A stretch of 64,000 bases of DNA from Serripes groenlandicus (lineage: Eukaryota; Mollusca; Bivalvia; Cardiida; Cardiidae): contig JASEVX010000010.1 of NCBI GenBank assembly GCA_031761405.1, positions 26,835,047 to 26,899,046 on the forward strand. Direction: 5' to 3'. Shown in pieces: positions 54,490-63,718 of this stretch. A model generated the notes under the pieces. It did no database searches. It was not told where the DNA came from and saw only the letters and a program-made list of their open reading frames with translations. The position numbers were made by a program, and so were the translations under genes. Position 1 is the stretch's first letter; each line of letters starts with the position of its first letter.

Positions 54490-55600
54490 CTACTATTACA
54501 GTATAGACTCAGGCGTACACCCATAATGGCGGCGCCCTTTAGCCATGGTGTAGCAACCAAAAGACTGCAGAGACAAGCTTTTTGTGAACCAATTTTTCAA
54601 AATAATATTAATATGCTGTCATTCATGTATGCTTATCATAATTTGTCTAGATTTCCCAACCTATCAAACTCTGAATTTAGTTTGATTCACTATTTATTCA
54701 TCGATTCCAAACATCAAGTTAAAATGGTCAACTGTAGAGTTTATAAAAATCAAAAGTTAATTTACTAATTTACTATTTATGCGAAAGCGATATTTAAGAG
54801 GAGGTGACCAATCTAGTCGCCATTGTTGGTTCATGCCAGAAGTACTTATCTATTTTCTTGCTAAGGCTAATCCCAAAATAAGGTTAGTTATGCAAACACG
54901 TCTTGCTTCACCCATTCAAGGCCCAAAGGTTAGGGGACACTCAATAAGAATGGCAACCACAGTCTGACCCTTGCCTGAACAGTAAGAGCCGGCTGAATGG
55001 GTCTGAAAGATTGGAGTCAATACAACTCTTGAGCGGCAGCAGGTGTAGTGGTATTTGTTTTCATACCTTATATAGTTTTATCTCGATGTAAATATAATGT
55101 GGCACCAATCCCATTGTCCCTGTCTGCCCGATATGACCTTAGCTGTTGAAAGCGGCGTAACGCCCCAAAACATTACACATCACCAATTCGGCTCATAATG
55201 CTTCATGTTTCGTTTTGATAAAGCATCTTGACTGTCGAATGGGATGAGATGTTTGTATATGTCATGGTATAGGTAGGCGACAGGTTTGCAACCTGTTTGT
55301 GTAACGGTACATGCAATTAATAAAACGTCCAACCGTTTCTAAACCCGTCTTATACCTATACCCTAATTTGTAACGGTGATGTTGGATATTTACTAACCTC
55401 TGACTTCCATTGTAGAATAACTATAATTGTTGGATTCAACACAAAAAGAAAATATAGTATGTTCTGTGTTTTTTGAAATCCGAAAAAGAAATTATAAATG
55501 AATCTATGTTTTATTTTCTCAAATAAAACACTATTATAAAGGTAACTAGTAGATCGAACTAAACTTATATAGGTTGTCTCGTCTCTTAAATGAGACAATT
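54490..55600. other. Intergenic stretch, no firm gene
   Basis: Two open frames of about 60-80 codons (54526 and 54779) lack supporting features. A SINE-tail-like CCGATATGACCTTAGCTGTT then GAAAGCGGCG lies at 55127-55155. Inverted pieces of GGTATAGGTAGGCGACAGG / CTTATACCTATACCC occur at 55265 and 55345. Confidence 0.4.
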
Positions 55601-55665
55601 TAAAGACAAGAGGGCCAAGATGGCACTACATTAATCACCTGAATGAAATCATAGTAGCAAAAGTG
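55601..55665 (-). repeat. Right end of a GCTCACCTGA-family element, minus strand
   Basis: The reverse complement reads TTCAGGTGATTAATGTAG, GTGCCATCTTGGCCCTCTTG: the subterminal repeat, weakened hairpin and CTTG terminus of the family. Confidence 0.5.
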
Positions 55666-55979
55666 TAAATGTTAATATTTAGGAAAAGTTGGTCAAGAGT
55701 AAGAAAGAATCTTCATGGAGTGTACACAGTAAATCAAACAGTATATCAGTAAAGGACATTTGTAATAATAAGGCATTCGATCTTTTAATTATTTGAAAGA
55801 GGACCACTATAGAAACATTCCTTTGCAGTTGGTTGATATCGGTCCAATGGTACCTATTCATACAACTGAACCCCACCTTGTTTTTTTTTTTTTTCAATTA
55901 TTTTTTATTTGCTTTAATGTATGTACATTTGTTTATATGCTTACATTGTAGAATGTGTAAAACATGTTAATTGTATTGT

Positions 55980-56208
55980 TTAACCCTTTCTCTCGTACGA
56001 CAATTCTGCAGCAAAAAATTTGAACATGTTTTGTCAAAAAATAGAAAATCTCCATAATTGAATGGATAACCCATGACCATAAGTTGAAAACATTCTGGCA
56101 AAAGGAGAAATTGCTCGTTTTGAGCAATTTCTTCTTTTGTCACTATGTTTCCAAAAAGCCGTCTGCTGCAGAGGCGTCAGAAAGCGTCTATATGAGGGAA
56201 AGGGTTAA
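55980..56208. mobile_element. TTAA-type MITE, CCCTTTCCCAC family (complete)
   Basis: TTAACCCTTTCTCTCGTACG (TTAA 55980-55983) and AGGGAAAGGGTTAA (TTAA 56205-56208) bound 221 bp. The inner palindrome GGCAAAAGGAGAAATTGCTC is well preserved. Confidence 0.75.
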
Positions 56209-56307
56209 AGATCACTCTTTAAAACCAGATATAAATTCACACACATAGCAGTGTTTTGGTCTGATTTTAATGAGGTTGATGGTTATGTGTCCCCATTTTA
56301 ATTGAAC

Positions 56308-56575
56308 TATGAGGCGTCCCGCGAGAAAACCAACATTGTGGAATCTGCGTAAAGTATCGATCCGGATCAGCCTAAGCATGCCGCGCAGGCTTATCCGGAT
56401 ATTCACGTTTTGCCTCCTGTGGATTTTCTGTTTCAGGAATCATTTCTCTATACCTCTACCCCCCTGAGACGGAATGTGTCGGCCCGGATCAGTCTGCGCG
56501 GACTGCGCAGGCTGATCGGGTCGCTACATTACGCAGAGGCCATACTGTTGGTTGTCTTACGGGACGGCTCATATA
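56308..56575. mobile_element. Foldback element, CCGTTCC-GCGAGAAAACC family
   Basis: GAGGCGTCCCGCGAGAAAAC and GTTGTCTTACGGGACGGCTC are inverted. Full interior with CTGTTTCAGGAATCATTTC and GAGACGGAATGTGTCGGCCC. Confidence 0.75.
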
Positions 56576-56674
56576 TAGTTTTTCTTTCTTTATTTTGATG
56601 CAATAACATGTGTTTCTATTTTTTTTTAAATTGGCTTTCTTAAAGGAAATTAAAACCATTGTCTGTTTGTTTTT

Positions 56675-57681
56675 AGCTCTACTGGCCAAAGGCCAGAAGG
56701 GCTTATGTCGTGGCGATGTGGCGTCGTGGCGATGTGTCCGTCGTCCGTGCGTGCGTCCGTGCGTGCGTGCGTCCGTGCGTCCGTAAACAATTTCTTGTTA
56801 ACACGATACAGTAGTTAGATATCCATGAGAGCTCGGTTCCTTTCAAAAACCAGCCAGATCCGCCAATGCATGACTGGATTATGGCCCTTGAAATGGTCAA
56901 AATTTCTATAAAAGAGCTTGTTAACACGATACAGTCTTCACTTTTGATTGTATCTCAACTAAACTTATACAGTAGTTAGATATCCATGAGAGCTCGGTTC
57001 CTTTTGAAAACCAGCCAGATCCGCCCATGCATGACTGGATTATGGCCCTTGAAATGGTCAAAATTTCTATAAAAGAGCTTGTTAACACGATACAGTCTTC
57101 ACGTTTGATTGTATCTCAACCAAACTTATGTATACAGTAGTTAGATATCCATGAGAGCTCGGTTCCTTTCGAAAACCAGCCAGATCCGCCCATGCATGAC
57201 TGGATTATGGCCCTTGAAATGGTCAAAATTGCTATAAAAGAACTTTTTAACACGATACAGTCTTCACTTTTGATTGTATCTCAACCAAACTTATACAGTA
57301 GTAAGATATCCATGAGAGCTCGGTTCCTTTCCTAAACCAGCCAGATCCGCCCATGCAAGACTGGATTATGGCCCTTGAAATTGTCCAAATTGCTATAATT
57401 GAGCATGTGAACACAATAGAGGCTCCATTTACTATCTGATCTTCACCAAACTTAGATAGTAGTTAAATATTGATGAGAGCTTGGTTCCTTTTGAAAACCA
57501 GCTAGATCCGCCCATGCAAGACTGGATTATGGCCCATGAAATTGTAAAAATTGCTATAATACAGCTTGTGAACACAAAAGAGCCTCCATTTACTATCCGA
57601 TCTTCACCATACATACATGCTCTGGATTGAAAATGACCAAAGAACCATACCAGTAGAGCATAGGCCCTCATGGGCCTCTTG
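56675..57681 (+). mobile_element. Complete Helentron-like array element, GCTCTACTGG family
   Basis: AGCTCTACTGGCCAAAGGCC follows TTTTT; a CGTCCGTGCGTG repeat replaces the TGTC microsatellite. Units of 170-190 bp repeat TCCATGAGAGCTCGGTTCC and GACTGGATTATGGCCCTTGA about five times. The right end reads CCAGTAGAGC, hairpin GGCCC-TCAT-GGGCC, TCTTG, TTT. About 43 bp of flank (AAATTGGCTTTCTTAAAGGA...) are duplicated directly on both sides. Confidence 0.8.
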
Positions 57682-57934
57682 TTTTAAATTGGCTTTCTTA
57701 AAGGAAAAATTAAAACCATTGTCTGCAAAGAAGACTATAATCTGGCACACATGGGTTTAGTCTGTGTATAAGCGTTCCAAAAGTCATCGTTTTCTGCACA
57801 ATATCAGTATCTAATAGAATTGGGAGATTTCATCAAAACTACGTAATTGAACTGCTAATGGAACTGACTCTTTTAATATGGATCAATCAGGGCCATGCTG
57901 GTATTCTCAGTTGGACTTTCGTGTAGACTTCTTT

Positions 57935-58025
57935 AGCTACTGACATTTGAACAAAAAGTACATTTTGGAAATTGCTACTTTGTTTGCCTTTTCCTACGAT
58001 GTTTTCAAATCTCAGTTGTTGAACA
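57935..58025. repeat. Partial CCCTTTCCCAC-family MITE
   Basis: GACATTTGAACAAAAAGTAC and GCCTTTTCCTACGATGTTTTC resemble the inner arms. Low confidence; termini absent. Confidence 0.25.
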
Positions 58026-58045
58026 AGTAAACTGATCGTACCGGA

Positions 58046-58305
58046 AGAAATATGAGCCGTTCCTCGAGAAAACCAACATTATGGACTCTGCGTAATATAT
58101 CGATCCAGATCAGCCTGCGCAGTCCGCACAGGCTGATCCGGGCCGACACATTCCGTCTTAGGTGAATAAAAGTATATAGTAACGAATCCTGAAACAGAAA
58201 ATCCACTGGAGGCGAAACGTGTCCGTCCCGGTCAGCCTGCGCGGCATACTTTAGCTGATCCGGGTTCACAATGTTGTTTTTCTCGTGGGACGGATCATAT
58301 GTCAA
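58046..58305. mobile_element. Foldback element, CCGTTCC-GCGAGAAAACC family
   Basis: GAGCCGTTCCTCGAGAAAAC and GTTTTTCTCGTGGGACGGAT are inverted. The interior is oriented opposite to the 56.3-kb copy. 58306-58880 shows nothing recognised except an unsupported 75-codon frame at 58556. Confidence 0.7.
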
Positions 58306-58904
58306 TTCAAATTCAAGTCAATTTCAGTGCTATATCTTCTTGAAATAATTAAATTAATACCGCTGAAAAATTTAGATTTAAAGTGATAGATTATTCCAAA
58401 TTTCATTGTACATGTTAACTGTGATTTGAATTTGATACATTCCTTACATAGCAAATACATGGTTTATTTATGTTCAATGTTACATGGAAAACATGTTGTT
58501 TTTTTACCACTAGCCCATGATTCTTGTTTCAAATTCAAATTGATCAAATTCAAATGTGTGTATCCTGAGTGACTGTGGAGCACATTTCGAGCTCAATGCC
58601 CGTTTTGATTTTGAACGATATTATGAAATGCATCTAAATTGGAAAGGAAACAGCTTACCAAATAAAGCTGATCATCATCTTCAAGGTTTTGCCAGTTTAT
58701 GTATTATTCATGTTGTAAAAATATTTCTTAGTCATTCTTTTTTAGAAACTTTTATATTTAACATTTTAACCAGCTGTAAATAAAGATTAAACTTAACTTT
58801 GGTATGTTTTGAATATTTTAATCTTATTCTGTCACTTGCGAAATATGAAGTACCAGTATATGTAACACCAATCCTCCTCTATATTCATCCGCAAATGGTT
58901 GCAT

Positions 58905-59095
58905 GCTTGACCATGTCCCACGTGCAAACAAAATGGCGAAATGAGATATTGTTCTATTACATGAGCAAATTTCTCATTTTCCACTTTGTTATCAATTATT
59001 TCTAATAACTATGGTTTCACATATCGAGATTATCCATAGTTTTGCCTGAATGCATTCGTCTGCTGTAGATTTGACGATTGTGGAAATGGTTACTG
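58905..59095. repeat. Degenerate CCCTTTCCCAC-family MITE
   Basis: CATGTCCCACGTGCAAAC, GAGCAAATTTCTCATTTTCC and TTCGTCTGCTGTAGATTTG are in family order; ends are worn. A 10-bp inverted pair CCTATGTTGT/ACAACATAGG lies at 59230-59290. Confidence 0.4.
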
Positions 59096-59589
59096 TGAAA
59101 AGGCACTCCGAACCTCCGGACGAACACAAGTAAATACATCTCGACCTCGAACGTTACCGATCAGAGGACTAGATGAGATGGAGTCAACAGGTCTTTTCCC
59201 CCACAATATTTCTCTTATTACTCAACATAATCCTATGTTGTTAGTACTCAAAAAAAATCGTCTCACTGATTACCCACAACATAGGGTTTGAATGTCAAAT
59301 AAGGAATTTAGAACGTGAAAAATGCCCCTTATATAGAGCTCTGACCGATGACATTTTCACTGGTATCAATCATACCTGTCAATCCTGTCCAAAGCTCCTT
59401 GCTCCTCTTGTTATTTTTTAAAGTAAAAAACTTCGGCATCGCATTGTGATCTTTGTTTATAACTTTGTCCACCCTTCCCCTTATCTTTAAAAACAATGGT
59501 TGAGGAACACCTATCCATCATTATAAGGCGACTGTGTATTCAAGGACCATAACTCTGACATGCATTTGACCATTTTGGAACAGGAAATA

Positions 59590-59700
59590 TGTATTGTCCC
59601 AGGGCACTCCAGTATGAACGCCGCGAGTAGGGATCGAACCTGGGACAATAGTGAAAGAGACAAGTCGTGTATTTCACCAGAGTCTTCAACGTTCACATTT
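59590..59700 (-). repeat. tRNA-like SINE remnant
   Basis: Minus strand: GTCCCAGGTTCGATCCCTAC with a preceding GACTCTGGTGAAATACACG gives a B box and tRNA-like context. No complete tRNA fold is evident. Confidence 0.35.
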
Positions 59701-59870
59701 TTGTTCTACATACCGGAAAGCATCTACTGTGAAAAACTGGAAGCGGAGCCCAACTAGTTGTATGCCAATATGTCTTTAAATGATGTCAAAGCTGGATGTC
59801 ATTAAGAGCCCATATCGTATCACCATTAGAAAGCAAAAAACAAACACATATCCAATTAAAGAGATCATAA

Positions 59871-60524
59871 TTAAGGTGGCAGGGGACACATTCGTATTTG
59901 GCCCCTGTCGATATTTCATATATTTGGAGTGTTTGAAAATGAATTGATTTTTTAACTATATAACAACATTTGGCATTGATTTCTTTATTGACATCTATCA
60001 ATTGATGCATACAAAATGTGGAGAAAATACGAAAATGTGTATATGCTAGCTCATATCATGTTGAATAGCTTTTCAAGGGGAGGTCATTCTCAACATAATT
60101 TCCGAAGCTGTTGTGGAATGAAAATTCAGGTATTTCAAATAAGATTTTCTACTAGAAGAATACTGATGACATGGTATTTTGTATACATTTCCTGGTTATG
60201 CATTGCTTGATTATTAAGTACGTGTGCTTCAATTTTCTCCTGCATGTTTCCAGAAAGTAAGGACATGATTAGAAAATATGCCGAAATAGTGTCATTTTAG
60301 CCCGTATTTTGGGTAGGTGGGCTAGAATACACAGGGTTTGGGAAAAAAATCAGTACTGTTGAGTTGCTAAAATGTTACCTGATTTTGAAATACTGTTATA
60401 TGCCATATATTGAGATATAGTTTTAACATTATGATGGATGTTGTCTCTGAGAATTTCTCAAATAACATTTATCGGTGCGGACCTGCTGAAATGTTGCAAA
60501 TTTAGGGGTCCCCTGCCACCTTAA
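59871..60524. mobile_element. TTAA-flanked MITE with GGTGGCAGGGGAC ends
   Basis: TTAA-GGTGGCAGGGGAC at the left (59871) and GTCCCCTGCCACC-TTAA at the right (ending 60524) are exact inverted repeats. The body is 646 bp, non-coding. It is a different family from the CCCTTTCCCAC elements though it uses the same target. It stands 380 bp upstream of the endonuclease gene. Confidence 0.75.
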
Positions 60525-60905
60525 GTGGAAAATTCTCAACTTTGAAATGCCTGGAAGATAAACTTTTCATGTTTTAACATGTTTCTTTATTTATATGGCA
60601 AACAACATGTACAAATTGAGCTACCTGTGCATTGAATTTGCACCTGATATACACAAATAGGCAAGGGAGGTAGTAATATAATAAAAAAGCTGAAAATTAC
60701 GGTAAAGAGTAATTCATACTTCATTGGTTTTTTTTTCATAAAATAACAATGTTTTGGTATACAACAAACTTATTTACAACATTTTCCACAAACATTTATC
60801 AAAATATTCATTTAATGGATCCATTGTGTTAAAAGTCGGTTATGTTTATGCTTAATTATCGTGAAATACATCAATATTTTGTTTTTTTCTCTTATTTCAA
60901 GTATA

Positions 60906-61283
60906 ATGGCTGCAATTCTCAAAACTTATGATATTACAAATGAAGAAAGAGGCTTCTTAAGCTCTGCTATCAATAAACGAACTAAGTTCGTGGAAAACTG
61001 CAAAATTTGGACAGGTCTGTGCACCTCAGATGGATACGGTTTACTCCGAATACAGTTTCGGGGTAAACGTATCAAAGTGAAAGTACACCGAATGGTATTC
61101 TTTCTGTCAAATTCACATGGGCTTACTCCACGGATGCATGTGTCCCATATTTGCCATAATAGGTTATGTCTGTCCCTTAATCACCTTTCATACGAGCCAC
61201 AGCGTGTAAATAATAGCCGGTTGAGGTGTAAAAATGAAAGCGAATGTTGCGGCCATTATGCATTTGCTAGGTGCCTACTGTAA
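60906..61283 (+). CDS. His-Cys-box (His-Me finger, I-PpoI-like) endonuclease
   Basis: From ATG 60906 (an in-frame ATG at 60861 gives 15 more residues) to TAA at 61283, about 125 residues. The protein has NCKIWTG with the first zinc cysteine, and HRMVFFL. The diagnostic VSHICHNRLCLSLNHL carries a catalytic-type His, CxxxxC and H zinc ligands, followed by an Asn in RVNNSRL and a CKNESECCGH tail. This order matches the zinc-binding loop region of homing endonucleases such as I-PpoI. It would nick or cut DNA. Intact and intronless. A pyrimidine tract and AAG directly before the ATG could also be a splice acceptor. It converges on the transposase gene 490 bp away. Function in an animal genome is unknown; mobility is the likely role. 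Confidence 0.75.
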   Translation: MAAILKTYDITNEERGFLSSAINKRTKFVENCKIWTGLCTSDGYGLLRIQFRGKRIKVKVHRMVFFLSNSHGLTPRMHVSHICHNRLCLSLNHLSYEPQRVNNSRLRCKNESECCGHYAFARCLL

Positions 61284-61404
61284 GGTATGATAACACTGTT
61301 CGGTATAGTTCTGGTTCTCTTCAAACTGTTACGCTACATTTTTGCTTCCGTTCGTTTTCCTTTTCTGAAATTCAACACTTTGCGAATGAAAAGGTACACA
61401 TTGA

Positions 61405-61752
61405 ATTTTGTGAACAGTGTAGGACCAGATCAACCTGTACATCCGCACAGTCTGGTCACAAAGTACTAACATAATTACGCCTGTCAGGGCCACTTGGTAT
61501 GGTACAAGTTTGCTACACTGTTCCAAGAAATAATTGAGCGAAAAGGTACACATTTGCTTTCGTGAGCATTGTATATCCAGATAAGATCAGCTGATCTGGT
61601 CCTACAGTGTTCACAAAATCTACACTGTTCAAGTATAACTTACGTAATTGAGCCTGTCCGTGCGAAAATATACAAGTTTGCTTTCGTGAACAGTGTAGAC
61701 TGAGATCAGCATGTGCGGATGTACATGCTGATCTTTGCCTACACTGTTCAAA
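61405..61752. repeat. Three hairpin-bearing repeats between the convergent genes
   Basis: Hairpins lie at 61410-61463, 61562-61613 and 61688-61749, about 125-150 bp apart. The third is nearly perfect: GAACAGTGTAG and AGATCAGCATGT pair with ACATGCTGATCT and CTACACTGTTC. All share ACAGTGTAGGACCAGATCA-like arms. Linkers carry AAATAATTGAGC- and GTACAAGTTTGCT-type words. The set occupies most of the gap between the 3' ends of the endonuclease and transposase genes. Confidence 0.65.
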
Positions 61753-61771
61753 AATGCCAACTGTATAATTA

Positions 61772-63712
61772 TTACCCTAAATTAATACCATAAAAGTGAT
61801 CTGCACTTGCAACAGTTGTTGATTTGTATAGAGATTGTTTGAAAAGTTCTCTATTTGCAATTCGACGTCGTTTCGAGTATCTCGTACTTTTGTATTGAAA
61901 GGATCGTTTTCGGTTTGCATGGTACATTGAGATTTTCTCACAGTTTTTAGCATATTTGTAAATTGGATCATTCACACCTACTTCTAAGCCAACATGTTGT
62001 GCGATAAGAAGCAGAGATATCCCTCTGCCTATGCTTGCGCCAAGCGAAGCAGTATGACACAGGCCCGGGAAATTTCTGCTCCATACCGTACTTTTTGGTG
62101 CAATTGAAAACAGTCTTGAGTGTAAATTTTCACACTTGTTTGTGTTGAATAAATTTTCAGTCTTTTTCAGCTGTTTCGCACCACAGTATTGTGAAATGAC
62201 TTTAGAAATTATTTCTCTGTCTTTCGTTGACAGTTTCATGTACTGGCCATATGGTAGATATGTCATTTTGTAAGTTTTAAGGTGAGAAATGCATACTGCT
62301 GACACCTTTCTGCAATTAGAATGGTTTCCGTGGAAACAGTCCAGTACGTTTGTTATGGCGTTTTCCGCACGGCTGTGATAATGGTCCCTGGATTTGGCGG
62401 TGACCCTCAAGCGGCTTAGTTCCATACGTATCCTATCTCGCAGTCTGGAAGCAAGAATTCTTGTATACTCCTTTCTGTTCTTTCCTGGAGGGGCTTTGAT
62501 ATTGGCTGCCCTGAGATGTTTGTGGAAGTTGCGCATGTTGTGGATGAAGCATTTGTAGTGATTTATATGCTTCTGGCGGTTGCTGTTAAGAGTCCGCATG
62601 GCTTTTGCGAGTGATTGGCTGCCATCAGTTGTAATGGACTGTACATTGAGAATGTTTTTGCTCTCTATATTTTTAATGGTTGCTTTAAGGAATGAGGTTT
62701 CAGCCTCATTTATGGTGTGATCACTACTGTAATTCTTCTTACATTTTCTACTCAAATGGTTACACAATTTTAAAGGACACAACTTGTTTCCAATTTGAAT
62801 GTCTACCGGCAACTGTTTTAAAGTTGTTTTTTCCACTGTAGGTGCAAAACACTGAGTGGCAGTTATACCGCCTGCCTGTGGCCGACTGGTGTAGGACACA
62901 TCATATTCCAAGTGAGTTCCATCTGTTCTTCCTGCAAGATTCTCAACTTGTTTGACATAGTTCTGATTCTTCTCTAACTGGAGCGTATTAATTTTTTCAA
63001 CTTCATCTGTGAGGGAGTTGAACTTTCTTTGCAGTCCTCGCTTGTCTGGTGCTTGAATATTTAAGCAGGCTAGCATAAGCTGAACGTCACTTATCCCCAA
63101 TTTTGAACCGAGGACTGGCAGAACAAGGCAGTTGTTCAGGATCCCTGTGGTTTGTCCCTGTTTCTTAACACTATGAAACAGTGGCAGTTCATGCGAAACA
63201 AAGTTGCAATTCTGGCATTTCAATTGTAGTGTTATGCAAAGGCCTTTCCGGTCAAGCACACTCAGTTTCAGAATTGCGTTGTCACAGTTATGTCCGTTAA
63301 GGCTATTAAATGCATTTTCAAGCATTTGCAGATTGACAATGGCATTTTCATTTCTGACTGATGTACTGTCACTGACTTTTGATGAAAAATTTGTATTCTC
63401 TACAGTTGATGTTGATGTTGATGGTCTCAGCTTAAATGGTACAGTTGGTCCAGACTTTAAACCACTAGCATGAAGTACGTCTTGTGCAACTGATGCGTGA
63501 AGTCTCCTTAGTGAAGAAGTTACATCCTCAGCCTCAGTCGGTATATGTGAATATTCATCAGAAGGTCCAGGAATACTGTCAGATTCAGCACAAGTGTCAC
63601 TAAAACTACTCCACCTTTTCAAAGCATAGGTATTTCCCTTTTTAAAATATGTATATTTCCTCTTTTTATTAAGCCTGTAGCTGTGTTTATAATTCCTTTT
63701 AATATCTCTCAT
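61772..63712 (-). CDS. Mutator-like transposase, intact
   Basis: The first ATG of the frame is at 63712 (an upstream GTG codon at 63718 is not a likely start), giving about 646 residues with no intron or break. A basic N-terminus (KRNYKHSYRLNKKRKYTYFK) looks like a nuclear localisation signal. Next is a zinc-type CQNCNFVSHELPLFHS, then a core GRTDGTHLEYDVSY, NKLCPLK, SITTDGSQSLAKAM and NHYKCFIHN. The C-terminal block contains NTNKCENLHSRLF then SRNFPGLCHTASLGASIGRG. Acidic residues in DG and KCEN suit a DDE catalytic set. This wording fits the metazoan Mutator-like transposase family known from molluscs and corals. Intactness suggests a young copy. Element termini were not found within the window. 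Confidence 0.75.
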   Translation of the reverse strand: MRDIKRNYKHSYRLNKKRKYTYFKKGNTYALKRWSSFSDTCAESDSIPGPSDEYSHIPTEAEDVTSSLRRLHASVAQDVLHASGLKSGPTVPFKLRPSTSTSTVENTNFSSKVSDSTSVRNENAIVNLQMLENAFNSLNGHNCDNAILKLSVLDRKGLCITLQLKCQNCNFVSHELPLFHSVKKQGQTTGILNNCLVLPVLGSKLGISDVQLMLACLNIQAPDKRGLQRKFNSLTDEVEKINTLQLEKNQNYVKQVENLAGRTDGTHLEYDVSYTSRPQAGGITATQCFAPTVEKTTLKQLPVDIQIGNKLCPLKLCNHLSRKCKKNYSSDHTINEAETSFLKATIKNIESKNILNVQSITTDGSQSLAKAMRTLNSNRQKHINHYKCFIHNMRNFHKHLRAANIKAPPGKNRKEYTRILASRLRDRIRMELSRLRVTAKSRDHYHSRAENAITNVLDCFHGNHSNCRKVSAVCISHLKTYKMTYLPYGQYMKLSTKDREIISKVISQYCGAKQLKKTENLFNTNKCENLHSRLFSIAPKSTVWSRNFPGLCHTASLGASIGRGISLLLIAQHVGLEVGVNDPIYKYAKNCEKISMYHANRKRSFQYKSTRYSKRRRIANRELFKQSLYKSTTVASADHFYGINLG

Positions 63713-63718
63713 GTTCAC

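Noticed and set aside
54526..54967. Two adjacent small open frames after the minisatellite
   Set aside because: No domain, no splice or regulatory support and ordinary length for chance frames in this composition.
58556..58783. 75-codon frame starting MCILSDCGAHFELNARF
   Set aside because: Reads reasonably like protein and is followed by an AATAAAG, but nothing else supports a gene and I recognise no family.
59590..59700. Possible tRNA gene
   Set aside because: A B-box-like sequence exists, but no acceptor stem or anticodon arm could be drawn; more likely a SINE remnant.
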